DNA of 64,000 nt, from the NCBI GenBank assembly GCA_023384575.1, contig JAHDVP010000010.1, positions 62,001 through 126,000 on the forward strand. The letters are read 5' to 3'. Each line of letters starts with the position of its first letter. Positions within the stretch are counted from its first letter, which is position 1. Made by a program: the position numbers and the translations under genes. Of the stretch, positions 1 to 8,743 are shown in pieces. This DNA comes from Acidobacteriota bacterium (GTDB lineage: Bacteria > Acidobacteriota > Vicinamibacteria > Vicinamibacterales > JAFNAJ01). The notes beneath the pieces were generated by a model. It worked only from the letters and a program-made list of their open reading frames with translations. It did not search any database and was not told the origin of the DNA.

Positions 1-343
1 CGGCGAGCGTCTTCATCGAGCACGGCACGATGACCATCCCCTCGCACCGCTGGCTGCCGCTCGCCAGCTTCGCCCCGAGATCCTTGTTGCTGTGCAGCCG
101 GAGCGAGCCGCGACCGACCTCGTCGCCCCAGCGGTCGGCGAGAAACCCCGGCCATCGCTCGACGGCGGCGTCGTGACCCATCTCGTCGCGAAGAAGGCGC
201 CGTCCGTACTCGGTCACGACCAGATCGAGCTCGCATCCCTGGGCGAGCAGGGCCGCGACGGTGCGGGCGGCGTAGATGGCGCCCGACGCCCCGGTCACGG
301 CCACCGCGATGTTGCGCGCGCGCGCGACGGATTCAGCCGACAT
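1..343 (-). CDS. UbiX-type flavin prenyltransferase, 3' end outside window (partial)
   Basis: UbiX-family enzymes prenylate FMN to make the cofactor of UbiD-type decarboxylases. The N-terminal 114 residues are visible. They include the family nucleotide-binding segment VTGASGAIYA near residue 17 and the later segment VIVPCSMKTLA, where the window edge cuts the gene. The ATG at 343 overlaps the end of the upstream UbiA-type gene by 11 bp, which suggests translational coupling. The gene closes a menaquinone (futalosine) cluster here. Its likely job is to support the UbiD-like decarboxylation that follows prenylation of dihydroxynaphthoate; that role is inferred from context. The UbiD partner would lie to the left of the window. 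Confidence 0.85.
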   Translation of the reverse strand, partial: MSAESVARARNIAVAVTGASGAIYAARTVAALLAQGCELDLVVTEYGRRLLRDEMGHDAAVERWPGFLADRWGDEVGRGSLRLHSNKDLGAKLASGSQRCEGMVIVPCSMKTLA

Positions 344-1187
344 AGAGCGCCACTCCCGTCGTCAGCAGGTACAGGACGCCGACGTAGCCGTTCAGATCGA
401 AGGCCTGCTTGACCTTCGACAGGTCGTCGGCCCGGACGAGCGACTGCTCGTAGGCGAGCAGCAGCGCGACGGCCGCCACGCCGGCGTGGTAGATCGCGCC
501 GAGGCCGGCGAGGTGTCCGAGCGCGAACAACGATCCGACCGTCACCACGTGCAGCCCCCGCGAGATCGCCAGGGCCGTCGGCACGCCGAAGCGGACCGGG
601 ATCGAGCGCAGGCCGTGGGTCCGGTCGAAGTCGAGGTCCTGGCAGGCGTAGAGGACGTCGAACCCGCCGACCCAGGTACCGATGGCGACAGCCAGCCAGA
701 CCGGCTCCCACCCCAGACCACCGCCGGCGGCCAGCCATCCTCCCACGGGGGCGACCGCCATCGCCAGCCCGAGGAAGAACTGCGTGCTCCAGGTGAAGCG
801 TTTGGCGAGCGAGTACCAGAAGACGATGGCCAGCGCCACGGGCGAGAGAGCGAAGCAGATCGGCCCGAGTTGCCACGCCGAGACGACGAACCCGACCGAC
901 GCGACGCCGACGAACCACGTCGCCTCGGCCCGTGACATGCGCCCCTGGGGCAGCTCGCGCATCGTCGTGCGGGGGTTCAACGCGTCGAACCTGGCGTCGA
1001 CCAGCCGGTTGAAACCCATCGCGGCGCTCCTCGCCGTCACCATCGCCACGAGAATCCACCAGACGCGCCACGGCGTGAGCGGCTCGGCGCGTGCCGCGAG
1101 CAGCGCGCCGACCAGGGCGAACGGCAGCGCGAAGACCGTGTGGCCCACGCGCACGAACGACGCGTACGTTCTGAGACGCTCGATCAC
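333..1187 (-). CDS. UbiA-family prenyltransferase of the menaquinone pathway (MqnP-like)
   Basis: This integral membrane protein would transfer a polyprenyl chain to an aromatic acceptor. The family aspartate-rich motifs are present: NRLVDARFD near residue 61 and a second motif, DLDFDRTHG, near residue 185. About eight hydrophobic segments are spread over 284 residues, a normal length. In-frame starts are GTG at 1187 and TTG at 1190; the GTG is chosen because an AGG-rich stretch sits about 5 bases upstream. The gene lies between an MqnX-like deaminase and a UbiX-type gene in a run with mqnA and mqnC. A 1,4-dihydroxy-6-naphthoate prenyltransferase therefore fits better than a ubiquinone UbiA, but the substrate is inferred from the neighbours. 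Confidence 0.85.
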   Translation of the reverse strand: MIERLRTYASFVRVGHTVFALPFALVGALLAARAEPLTPWRVWWILVAMVTARSAAMGFNRLVDARFDALNPRTTMRELPQGRMSRAEATWFVGVASVGFVVSAWQLGPICFALSPVALAIVFWYSLAKRFTWSTQFFLGLAMAVAPVGGWLAAGGGLGWEPVWLAVAIGTWVGGFDVLYACQDLDFDRTHGLRSIPVRFGVPTALAISRGLHVVTVGSLFALGHLAGLGAIYHAGVAAVALLLAYEQSLVRADDLSKVKQAFDLNGYVGVLYLLTTGVALYVG

Positions 1188-1228
1188 CAAGTCCTACCCT
1201 GCTTCGCCGGCAAGCGCGCCGGCGTCCT

Positions 1229-2614
1229 TCACGGCTCCACGAGGTCGCGCAGCCAGTGTACCCGCGACGGCTCGATTCCCGAGACGAGCGCCGCCTCGAC
1301 GTCCGCGACGCCCGGCGGCACGTCGACAGCGACGAGCGCCGGCCGCGCGCCCGCCACGATGGCCCCCAGCCGCCCCTCGACACCCAGGGCCCGCGCGCCA
1401 CCGAGGGTGGCCGCCTCGATCAGCCGGCGCGGCGAGATGTCGGGCGCGAGCCGGCGGAGCGCCGCGAGCTCCGAGAACAGGTTGAGATCGGCGTTGCTCG
1501 CCAGGCTGTCGGTCCCGACGGCGAGGGTGACGCCCGAGGCGAAGAACGCGGCGACCGGGGGCGGGCCGGCCCCCACCCAGACATTGCTGCGCGGACAGGT
1601 GACGAGCGTGGCGTCCCATTGCGCGAGGCGCTCGAGGTCGGCCGCGCCAAGCTGCGTGCCGTGCACGCAGACCATGCGCGGGTGAGCGAACCCGACTCGC
1701 TCGAGGTACTCGACGGGCCCGCACCCGGGGGGCCGCCAGTCTCCCGTCCAGACGCCGAGATCCTCGAGCAGGGTTCGCCACGGCCCGGTGCCATCGGCCA
1801 GCAGCTCCAGCTCCTCGGCCGACTCGGCGAGGTGCACCGACGCCCATCCGGGTGGCTGGGCCGCCGCGGCCCGCCCCACTTCGGCGAACAGGGCCGGAGC
1901 CACCGAATATGGCGCATGGGCCGCGAGACCCGCCCGGAGCCCGCCCGACGGATCTGCCGGAGCCTCGCGCCCTGCCGCGCGTGCGACCACCCTCCGGAAG
2001 ATCGCCCGGTCGAGCCACTCCGCCCGCAACAGGCGGGGCCACCACGTCGGTACCGGCGAGCGGAACCCGAGCAGCTCGCGGAAGAGCACCGACCCATCAG
2101 CCATCGACGACCGGGCCAGGGGCCCCCAGGCCGCGGTGGTATTGCCAATGTCGCCGACCGCCGCGGTACCCGACGCCGCCAGGTCCGCCACGGCGTCCTC
2201 GATGGCGGCCTCGACGCTCACGTGGCCTGCGTGCCGCCGCGCCGATCCTGTCGCGCGAGGCCCAGCCGCCCGTTCGGCCATCAAGCGCCGGACCCAGTCG
2301 CACATCGAGGGCGCGGGGGGCACGAGGCCGCGCATCCACGACAGCTCGAGGTGCGTGTGCGCGTTGATGAGGCCGGGCAGGATGGCGCGGGCCCCGAGGT
2401 CGACGAGCCCACCGCCGCCCTCGTCGAGCGGCGCCCACCCCGCCTGCGGGCCCCATCGCGCCCACACCTCGCGCGCGGGTCCGACGTCGGCGATCGCCTC
2501 CGCGTCCCACACCACCGCGCCGTCCTCGATGGGCGGCCCGACGACCGGAACGACCCACGCCGCGCGACAGCCCCTCACCCGGCCACGAGGCGCGTCCCCT
2601 GGCCTGCCGGGCAT
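1229..2614 (-). CDS. mqnX: amidohydrolase, probable aminodeoxyfutalosine deaminase
   Basis: A metal-dependent amidohydrolase of the cytosine deaminase/chlorohydrolase type, 461 residues. Visible metal and substrate motifs, in order, are NAHTHLE (about residue 85), HAPYS, HLAES, and GTDSLASN near the C terminus. In the futalosine pathway, enzymes of this superfamily deaminate 6-aminodeoxyfutalosine to futalosine in organisms whose hydrolase needs futalosine. The ATG follows the mqnC stop codon directly, with no intergenic base, so the two genes are surely co-transcribed. The MqnX assignment rests on this position as well as the family. A general guanine or S-adenosylhomocysteine deaminase cannot be excluded from motifs alone. 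Confidence 0.75.
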   Translation of the reverse strand: MPGRPGDAPRGRVRGCRAAWVVPVVGPPIEDGAVVWDAEAIADVGPAREVWARWGPQAGWAPLDEGGGGLVDLGARAILPGLINAHTHLELSWMRGLVPPAPSMCDWVRRLMAERAAGPRATGSARRHAGHVSVEAAIEDAVADLAASGTAAVGDIGNTTAAWGPLARSSMADGSVLFRELLGFRSPVPTWWPRLLRAEWLDRAIFRRVVARAAGREAPADPSGGLRAGLAAHAPYSVAPALFAEVGRAAAAQPPGWASVHLAESAEELELLADGTGPWRTLLEDLGVWTGDWRPPGCGPVEYLERVGFAHPRMVCVHGTQLGAADLERLAQWDATLVTCPRSNVWVGAGPPPVAAFFASGVTLAVGTDSLASNADLNLFSELAALRRLAPDISPRRLIEAATLGGARALGVEGRLGAIVAGARPALVAVDVPPGVADVEAALVSGIEPSRVHWLRDLVEP

Positions 2615-3835
2615 CTACTCGGGCGAGGGCGGCGGCACCTGCCGGGCCCGCTTGCCCACCCGGCTGCGCGCGGCGTAGTTGATCAGCTCGGCCGGCATCA
2701 GCGGTTCGCCGTCGCGACGGGCGACATCGAGGCCGAACCGGCGCGGCACGGCGCGCAGCCGGAAGATGGGCTCGCCGAGGATGTCGTAGTGCATGTTGCG
2801 GCGCGCGGCGCGGAACCCGGCGTCCTCGACGTTGCGCACGATCTCCACCTCGTCCATGCAGTAGCTCGCCCCGGCCGCGCGGACGACGTTCTCTTCGATC
2901 ATGACGCTGCCCATGTCGTTGGCGCCGAACGCCAGGCTGAGCTGCCCGACCTTGCCCCCCTGCGTGACCCACGACGCCTGGAGGTTGTCGACGTTGTCGA
3001 GGACGACCCTCGCGATGGCCAGCGTGCGAAGGTACTCGACGCCGGTGGCCTCGACGCCCGCGAGCTCCGTGTGCTCGGGCTGATAGCTCCACGTGATGAA
3101 GGCGGTGAAGCCGCCGGTCTCGTCCTGCAGGTCGCGCAGGCGGAACAGGTGCTCGAGCCGCTCGTCGGGCGTCTCGACGCTGCCGTACATCATCGTGGCG
3201 GTCGTGCGCAGCCCGGCCCGGTGCGCCGCCCGCATGACGTCGAGCCACTCGTCCGCCGTCGCCTTCGAGTAGCAGTTGAGCAGCCGGCGCACGCGGTCGA
3301 CGAGGATCTCGGCACCACCACCGGGGATCGAGTCGAGCCCCGCGTCGACGAGCTGCTCGATGACCTCGGCCGGCGTGCGCCTCGACAGACGCGAGAGGTG
3401 GACCACCTCGGGCGGCGAGAGCGCGTGCAGACGGAAATCGGGATAGCGCGCCTTGATGGCACGGAAGAGATCGACGTACCACGTCAGCGGCAGGTCGGGG
3501 TTGTGTCCACCCTGCAGCAGCAGCTGCTCGCCCCCCACCTCGATCGTCTCGTCGATCTTTCGGAAGATGTCGTCGAAGCCGAGCACGTAGCCCTCGGCCG
3601 ACCCGACCGGACGGTAGAACGCGCAGAAGGTGCAGCGCGCGACACAGACGTTCGTGTAGTTGACGTTCCTGTCGATGATGTAGGTGACGACGCCCTCGGG
3701 GTGCCGCCTGGCGCGGATGCCGTCGGCGAGCGCCCCGAGCAGGAGCGTTGGCGCGTTGCGATAGAGGGCCGCCGCTTCGTCGCGGTCGATCCGTTCGCCG
3801 CCCCTCACGCGGTCGGCGATGGCCTGGATGCTCAT
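2615..3835 (-). CDS. mqnC: cyclic dehypoxanthine futalosine synthase (radical SAM)
   Basis: MqnC cyclises dehypoxanthine futalosine, the third core step of the futalosine route to menaquinone. The 406-residue protein carries an intact radical-SAM CX3CX2C motif at Cys64, Cys68 and Cys71, followed by a CofH/MqnC-type TIM barrel (GGHNPDLPL, LHALSPPEV, IPGGGAEIL). The start at 3835 is preceded by a GGGAGAG ribosome-binding site 4 bases away; in-frame sequence further upstream is not family-like. The gene follows mqnA after 38 bp and abuts the deaminase gene downstream. Unlike its MqnE-like neighbour at 4668-5561, this enzyme keeps every cluster-binding cysteine. Confidence 0.95.
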   Translation of the reverse strand: MSIQAIADRVRGGERIDRDEAAALYRNAPTLLLGALADGIRARRHPEGVVTYIIDRNVNYTNVCVARCTFCAFYRPVGSAEGYVLGFDDIFRKIDETIEVGGEQLLLQGGHNPDLPLTWYVDLFRAIKARYPDFRLHALSPPEVVHLSRLSRRTPAEVIEQLVDAGLDSIPGGGAEILVDRVRRLLNCYSKATADEWLDVMRAAHRAGLRTTATMMYGSVETPDERLEHLFRLRDLQDETGGFTAFITWSYQPEHTELAGVEATGVEYLRTLAIARVVLDNVDNLQASWVTQGGKVGQLSLAFGANDMGSVMIEENVVRAAGASYCMDEVEIVRNVEDAGFRAARRNMHYDILGEPIFRLRAVPRRFGLDVARRDGEPLMPAELINYAARSRVGKRARQVPPPSPE

Positions 3836-3873
3836 CACGCTCTCCCGATTCGCGGCCTTCAGTGAGGGCCTGC

Positions 3874-4671
3874 TCAGCGTGGGCCGAACACGGGCCTCGT
3901 GCCGGGCGGCACGAGACCCAGAGCCGCCGCCGACGTGTAATACCGCTCGAGCGCCGCCTCGTGCGCCGGCCCGAGCCCGTACGTGATGTGGTGGCGCAGG
4001 TAGTGCGCCGCCACGCGCTCTCTGGCTTCGTCGCCCGCGGCGTAGGCCGACGCGATCTCGTCGACGGCGGCCACGCCGCGGTCTCGCGCGTCGGCCAGCG
4101 CGCGGCACACGTCGGCCGTGACCACCGGCGGCCGCCCCGCCCAGAACGCCCACACGAACGGCAGGCCCGTCAGGGCCGTCCACTCCTCGCCGAGGTCGAT
4201 CTTCAGCAGCCCGCGGGCGGCGTGGTCGGCAAAGAGCGCAGGGTCTCCGATGACCAGCGCCGCGTCGCACCGCCGCAGCATGTCGTCGAGCGAGGGCGCG
4301 TCGGCCTCCAGCCGGGGCGCGATGTCGAACCGTTCACGACAGAGCACGCGCAGCAGGGCGACCGACGTTCGCGAGCTCGTGTCGAGCGCGATCGAGCCGA
4401 TGGACGCGAGCGGCTTCGAGGAGAATACCGCCACCGACGCCACGGGCCCCTGCGAGGCAATGGCGACGCCGGGCACGACGCGATAGTCGTCGCCCGACGC
4501 GATCTCGATCGACGGGATCAGGCCCAGGTCGATCTGCCCGGCGTGCAGCAGCTCGGCACAACGGGCGGGCACGTCGAACCTCACCGCGAACCGGCCCGGC
4601 ACCGCGTCGAGGCCGTGCACGAGCGGCAGCGTGTTCAGGTAGCCGACGGCACCGAGGCGCAGCCCGCTCAT
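3874..4671 (-). CDS. mqnA: chorismate dehydratase MqnA
   Basis: MqnA dehydrates chorismate to 3-[(1-carboxyvinyl)oxy]benzoate, the committed step of the futalosine menaquinone pathway. The 265-residue protein has the periplasmic-binding-protein-like fold typical of the family. Its N terminus reads LRLGAVGYLNTLPLVHGL and is followed by IDLGLIPSIE and SRTSVALLRVL. Length and layout are normal. Its ATG (4671) overlaps the stop of the MqnE-like gene by the four bases ATGA, a coupling arrangement that ties the degenerate MqnE homologue to mqnA expression. Menaquinone is made in the cytoplasm and inserted in the membrane, so this gene also indicates a naphthoquinone-based respiratory chain. Confidence 0.93.
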   Translation of the reverse strand: MSGLRLGAVGYLNTLPLVHGLDAVPGRFAVRFDVPARCAELLHAGQIDLGLIPSIEIASGDDYRVVPGVAIASQGPVASVAVFSSKPLASIGSIALDTSSRTSVALLRVLCRERFDIAPRLEADAPSLDDMLRRCDAALVIGDPALFADHAARGLLKIDLGEEWTALTGLPFVWAFWAGRPPVVTADVCRALADARDRGVAAVDEIASAYAAGDEARERVAAHYLRHHITYGLGPAHEAALERYYTSAAALGLVPPGTRPVFGPR

Positions 4672-5561
4672 CGCACCCGCACGGCGAAGCGACCGTCGCG
4701 CTCGACGGGCTCGAGCCCCGCCGCGCGGATGTTCCTGACGACCTCCTCGAGAGGCGCGCGCCGGCGGCCTGCCGACAGGTCATCGCGAGGCGACACGGCA
4801 TCGAGATCGTCGGCCCCGAAGAGCAGCGCGACCTGCGCGAGCTTCGGACCGTACAGCGTCCAGTCGACCTGGATGGACGGAACCCCGCTCAGCACCAGCC
4901 TCGCCAGGGCCACGAGCTTGACGTCCTCGTAGCCCGTGGTCGGCTGCGTCGGACTGACCTCCCGCGGGAGCGGCGCGAAGGCGTGGACCGCGCCCGTCGC
5001 CCGGTGGACGTCGTGCGCCGTCGCAATCGCCGACCACGGACGAGCGGTGTCGAGGCGAGCCGTCACGAACCGGGAAGGGCGGCAGGCCGCCCTGACGACC
5101 GCGTCGACGCTCGTGACGGGCTCACGCAGGCGGTCGAGCGGGGCCTCGGCAATGCCGGCGACGCCCGCCTCGACCAGGCGGGCCGCGAGATCGGCCAGGG
5201 CATCCGGCGTCGCGCACAGCCTTTCGAGATCCGCGAGCGAATAGGCGGTCACCGGCGTGCCGCCCGCCTGGCCGACGACCTGACGCGCCACGGCGACCGC
5301 CGTCTCGGCGTCCGGAGGCGCCCCGACCAGTCGCACCTCCGCCGTTCCGGGATCGAGGTCGACCGACGCCGCGGCCTCGATCGGCACGTCGCTCACGCGC
5401 ACGAAGGTGATCCGGGCGTCGTGGCGCGCGCGACGGGCCTGCTCGGCCAGCACGCCGAGGTGGACCAGGTCGCGCGTGGCCCACAGGGTGGCCGCATCGT
5501 CGTGCGAGAGGGGCACACCCGCCTGCAGGCGCGCCGCGACGTCGTCGAGAAGCGAAGGCAT
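4668..5561 (-). CDS. MqnE (aminofutalosine synthase) homologue without radical-SAM cysteines
   Basis: The 297-residue product resembles MqnE/CofH proteins at both ends. An N-terminal helical region (LLDDVAARLQAGVPLSHDDA) leads to the place where these enzymes bind the 4Fe-4S cluster. The C-terminal block has TTGYEDVKLVALARLVL and LALLFGADDLD-like sequence (VALLFGADDLDAV). The CX3CX2C motif expected around residue 60 is absent: only two cysteines exist, both isolated. The protein is also about 70 residues shorter than a typical MqnE. It cannot use S-adenosylmethionine in the normal way. It overlaps mqnA by 4 bp and is kept as an open, family-like frame, so it may be a scaffold, a regulator or a partner of a true MqnE encoded elsewhere. 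Pseudogenisation by deletion is the alternative. The ATG at 5561 starts 11 bp after the upstream stop. Confidence 0.75.
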   Translation of the reverse strand: MPSLLDDVAARLQAGVPLSHDDAATLWATRDLVHLGVLAEQARRARHDARITFVRVSDVPIEAAASVDLDPGTAEVRLVGAPPDAETAVAVARQVVGQAGGTPVTAYSLADLERLCATPDALADLAARLVEAGVAGIAEAPLDRLREPVTSVDAVVRAACRPSRFVTARLDTARPWSAIATAHDVHRATGAVHAFAPLPREVSPTQPTTGYEDVKLVALARLVLSGVPSIQVDWTLYGPKLAQVALLFGADDLDAVSPRDDLSAGRRRAPLEEVVRNIRAAGLEPVERDGRFAVRVR

Positions 5562-5572
5562 GTTCCCGGCCC

Positions 5573-6559
5573 TCAGGACGGCAGTACCGCCGCGGCGGCC
5601 GACGGGCCGCCGGCCGCCGGCTGGTGCTCGATGCACTCGGTGATCCGGCGAGCGAGGTCGAGCGCACGACGCCCGTCGAGGCCCGCCACCCGCGGCGGCC
5701 GACGAGTCCGTACGGCCTCGACGAAGTCGGCAAGCTCCAGCTTCAGCGGCTCGTCGCGCGCGACCTCGAGGCGCCCGCCCTCGATGGCCGGCACCGCCCC
5801 GTCGCGCCGAGCGAGCGTCCAGCGTTCGACCTCCTGGCTGGCGTAGTCGATCGAGATGTACGCCGAGGGCTGGAAGAAGCGCACCTTGCGCACGCGCTCG
5901 CGGCTGATGCGGCTCGCCGTCAGGTTGGCGATGCAGCCCGAGGCGAAGCGCAGCCGCGCGTTGGCGATGTCGACCCGCCCGGTCAGCACCGGCACGCCGA
6001 CGGCCTCGATCGCCACGACGTCGCTCCGGACGGTGGCCAGCAACACGTCGAGGTCGTGAATCATGAGATCGAAGACGACATCGATGTCGAGGCTGCGCTC
6101 GGGGAAGGTCCCGAGCCGGTGGACCTCGACGAAGCCCGGCGTCGTGATGAGCGGGAGCGCCGCGGACACGGCGGGGTTGAAGCGCTCGGTGTGGCCGATC
6201 GCCAGCACCGCCGACGCCCGGGCCGCCGCTGCGATGAGGTCGTCGGCCTCCTCGAGGGTCCGCGCCATCGGCTTCTCCACCAGCACGCCGAGGCCCCGAT
6301 CGAGCAGGCCCCGCGCAATCGCGTGGTGCGACTCGGTCGGCGTCACGACGGTGGCCGCGTCGAGGTGCTCGATGACGTCGCCCACGTCGGCGGCCGCGCG
6401 CGTCCCCGCCGACGCCGCCACGTCCCTGGCGCGGTCGGCGTTCCGGTCGACGACGGCCACGAGGTCGACGCCGGGCAGCTGCGACAGGATCCTGGCGTGG
6501 TGGCGTCCGAGATACCCCACGCCGACGACCGCGACCCGCACGGGGGAGTCGTCACGCAT
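5573..6559 (-). CDS. Gfo/Idh/MocA-family NAD(P)-dependent oxidoreductase in the lipid A operon
   Basis: An N-terminal Rossmann fold ([17 protein letters not shown]), the EKPMA motif near residue 95 and the C-terminal alpha/beta dimerisation domain identify a Gfo/Idh/MocA sugar oxidoreductase of 328 residues. The ATG at 6559 is chosen because GGAGGGG lies 6 bases upstream; it overlaps the lpxI stop by 8 bp. Genes of this family often accompany lpxA-lpxI-lpxB. One known role in lipid A is GnnA, the UDP-GlcNAc 3-dehydrogenase that works with the aminotransferase GnnB. No GnnB candidate lies next to it here, so the substrate is uncertain. A cytoplasmic nucleotide-sugar dehydrogenase is the most likely function. 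Confidence 0.8.
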   Translation of the reverse strand: MRDDSPVRVAVVGVGYLGRHHARILSQLPGVDLVAVVDRNADRARDVAASAGTRAAADVGDVIEHLDAATVVTPTESHHAIARGLLDRGLGVLVEKPMARTLEEADDLIAAAARASAVLAIGHTERFNPAVSAALPLITTPGFVEVHRLGTFPERSLDIDVVFDLMIHDLDVLLATVRSDVVAIEAVGVPVLTGRVDIANARLRFASGCIANLTASRISRERVRKVRFFQPSAYISIDYASQEVERWTLARRDGAVPAIEGGRLEVARDEPLKLELADFVEAVRTRRPPRVAGLDGRRALDLARRITECIEHQPAAGGPSAAAAVLPS

Positions 6560-7400
6560 CGCGTGCCCCTCCGCGGTCGCCGCCCGTCGCGCGTCCCCAG
6601 ACGGCAATCCCGGCCTCGTCGGCCGCGCGAAAGAACGCCTCGCCGTCGAGGACGAGCGTCCGCCCGGCGTCGATCGAGATCGCCGTCGCCCCTGCGCCTC
6701 GCATCGCGTCGACGGTGGCCATCCCGACGACAGGCACGTCGAACCGCATGTCCTGGCCGGGCTTGGCGACCTTCACGACCGCGGTCCCGCTGCCCGCCAG
6801 GCGGCCGGCCCGGGCGATGACCTCGTCGGTGCCTTCCATCGCCTCGACCGCGACGACCGCCCGGTCCTTCACCACGATCGTCTGGCCGATGTCGAGGCCG
6901 GCGATGGTATCGGCCATCCGATACCCGAAGCTGAAGTCGTCGGCTTCCTGAGGTGTCGGCGCGCGGCGACCGAGCGCGCCCTCGCGGGCGAGCAGCGGGG
7001 CCAGGTAGACGGTGGAATCGAGCAGCTCGATGCCCCGCTCGCCCATGACCTCGGCCACGGCCGCAATCAGCGAGTCGGTGTTCTTCTGGCGGAGGCGGGT
7101 CAACACCGACAGCAGCGTGAGATCGGGGAGGATGCCCGAGAAGATCTTCGTGTGCTTGACCTGCCCCGCCATCACTGCCTGCGTGACGCCCGCCGCCTTC
7201 AGGACGGCAATGGCCTTGCCGAGGTGGCCGAGCGACACCCAGTGTACGTCGGCCCCGCGCGCCTCGGCGGCATCGGCCAGTTCGGGAAACGCCTCTTCCT
7301 TCACCGCGACGACGGTCACCTCGTGCCCCATCGCCCGCGCGGCGTCGAGCACGAGGAAGGGAAACCGGCCGTTGCCGGCGATCAGGCCGACCCGCGTCAT
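6552..7400 (-). CDS. lpxI: UDP-2,3-diacylglucosamine pyrophosphatase LpxI
   Basis: LpxI hydrolyses UDP-2,3-diacylglucosamine to lipid X and UMP, replacing LpxH in many bacteria outside the Gammaproteobacteria. The 282-residue protein starts [20 protein letters not shown], contains GQVKHTKIF and [11 protein letters not shown], and ends with the family block [22 protein letters not shown]. The ATG at 7400 has a GAGGGGG site 4-5 bases upstream and lies 10 bp after the fabZ-lpxA stop. Direct adjacency to lpxA supports the assignment. An extended upstream frame exists but runs inside lpxA and shows no family similarity. Confidence 0.93.
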   Translation of the reverse strand: MTRVGLIAGNGRFPFLVLDAARAMGHEVTVVAVKEEAFPELADAAEARGADVHWVSLGHLGKAIAVLKAAGVTQAVMAGQVKHTKIFSGILPDLTLLSVLTRLRQKNTDSLIAAVAEVMGERGIELLDSTVYLAPLLAREGALGRRAPTPQEADDFSFGYRMADTIAGLDIGQTIVVKDRAVVAVEAMEGTDEVIARAGRLAGSGTAVVKVAKPGQDMRFDVPVVGMATVDAMRGAGATAISIDAGRTLVLDGEAFFRAADEAGIAVWGRATGGDRGGARDA

Positions 7401-7410
7401 GCGCGCCCCC

Positions 7411-8661
7411 TCACTCCTCGTCCCCGGCCTCGTCGGAGCGAGGCGCCCGGCGCAAGGTGACCCCGCGCGTCGAGGTGCGGATGAACTCGACGAGGTACAT
7501 GACGTCGGCACAGCCGCGGAGCCCGGCGTCGCGCTCGATCTCCGCGAGCGCTCCGGTGGTGTTGAGCTTCGACTGCAGCAGCACCCGGTAGGCGCGGCGC
7601 AGGGCGTCGACGGTCTCCGGAGCGAACCCCCTCCGCACCAAGCCGATCCGGTTCAGGCCGAAGATCCTGGCGCGGTTGCCGACCGTCTTGGCAAACGGCA
7701 GGGCGTCCTTCGTGACGACCGAATAGCCGCCGATGAAGGCATGGCGGCCGATGCGGCAGAACTGGTGCACCCCGGAGAAGGCGCTGATCGTGGCGCAGTC
7801 CTCGACCACGACGTGCCCGCCGAGCGTGGCGGCGTTGCCGAAGATCGTGTCGTGCCCCACGTGGCAGTCGTGCGCCACGTGCGCGTACGCCATGAACAGG
7901 TTGCGATCGCCGATGGTTGTCATCCCGCCCCCGCCGGCCGTCCCGCGGTGGATGGTGACGAACTCGCGGAAGACGTTCAGGCTCCCGATCGAGAGCCGCG
8001 TCGGCTCGCCGCGGTACTTCAGGTCCTGCGGCGGAAGGCCAATCGAGGCGTACGGGTAGATCTGCGTGTCGTCGCCGATCTCCGTCCAGCCCTCGACGAT
8101 GGCCCCGGTGCCGATGCGGCACCGGCGGCCGACCCGCACGTGCGGCCCGACGACGGCCTGGGCCTCGACCACGGTCCCGTCGCCGAGCCGGGCGTCGGGA
8201 TGGACGCGGGCCAGCGGGTCGACCAACGCGCCCTGCGTCTCGAGGCCGAGCCAGAGATCGGCCTCGGCGACGACCTGATCGCCCACGTAGGCCTCGCCTC
8301 GCACGCGGGCGAGCGCGCGCCGGCGCGCCAGCACGGTCACCTCGAGGCGGACCGCATCGCCCGGGACCACCTGCCGGCGGAACTTGGCGTTGTCGACGCC
8401 CCGGAGGAAGGCTCGCCCCCCCGGCACGAGGCCGGCCTCGGTCACGAGCAGCGACGCCGCCTGCGCGAGCGACTCGATCATGAGCACGCCCGGCATCAGG
8501 GGCAGGCCGGGGAAATGTCCCTGGAAGAAGTCTTCGGTGACGGTGACGTTCTTGACGGCGACGACGCGCGCGCCGGGTTCGAGCGACGTCACCGCATCGA
8601 CGAGCGGCGTGGGGTATGCGTGGCGGAGGCGGCGAGCCGCCCGGGGCATGGTGATCGACAC
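7411..8661 (-). CDS. fused beta-hydroxyacyl-ACP dehydratase (FabZ) and UDP-GlcNAc acyltransferase (LpxA)
   Basis: One 416-residue frame joins two enzymes. Residues about 18-145 form a hotdog-fold FabZ domain with the catalytic histidine in GHFPG and the acidic residue in [14 protein letters not shown]. Residues about 150-416 form the LpxA left-handed beta-helix of hexapeptide repeats, with the catalytic histidine in [11 protein letters not shown], then the C-terminal helical domain. FabZ dehydrates 3-hydroxyacyl-ACP, while LpxA consumes the same 3-hydroxyacyl-ACP for lipid A, so the two domains compete at a metabolic branch point. fabZ and lpxA are normally neighbours; here they are one gene. 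The start is uncertain: GTG at 8661 or ATG at 8649, neither with a strong ribosome-binding site. Confidence 0.92.
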   Translation of the reverse strand: MSITMPRAARRLRHAYPTPLVDAVTSLEPGARVVAVKNVTVTEDFFQGHFPGLPLMPGVLMIESLAQAASLLVTEAGLVPGGRAFLRGVDNAKFRRQVVPGDAVRLEVTVLARRRALARVRGEAYVGDQVVAEADLWLGLETQGALVDPLARVHPDARLGDGTVVEAQAVVGPHVRVGRRCRIGTGAIVEGWTEIGDDTQIYPYASIGLPPQDLKYRGEPTRLSIGSLNVFREFVTIHRGTAGGGGMTTIGDRNLFMAYAHVAHDCHVGHDTIFGNAATLGGHVVVEDCATISAFSGVHQFCRIGRHAFIGGYSVVTKDALPFAKTVGNRARIFGLNRIGLVRRGFAPETVDALRRAYRVLLQSKLNTTGALAEIERDAGLRGCADVMYLVEFIRTSTRGVTLRRAPRSDEAGDEE

Positions 8662-8743
8662 GTCTGGGATCGCGGTGGCGGCCCGGCCGGGAGCCGGCCG
8701 CGCGGGGCGCCCCGCGCGGCGAGCGCCGGCCTGGCGCGGGAGG

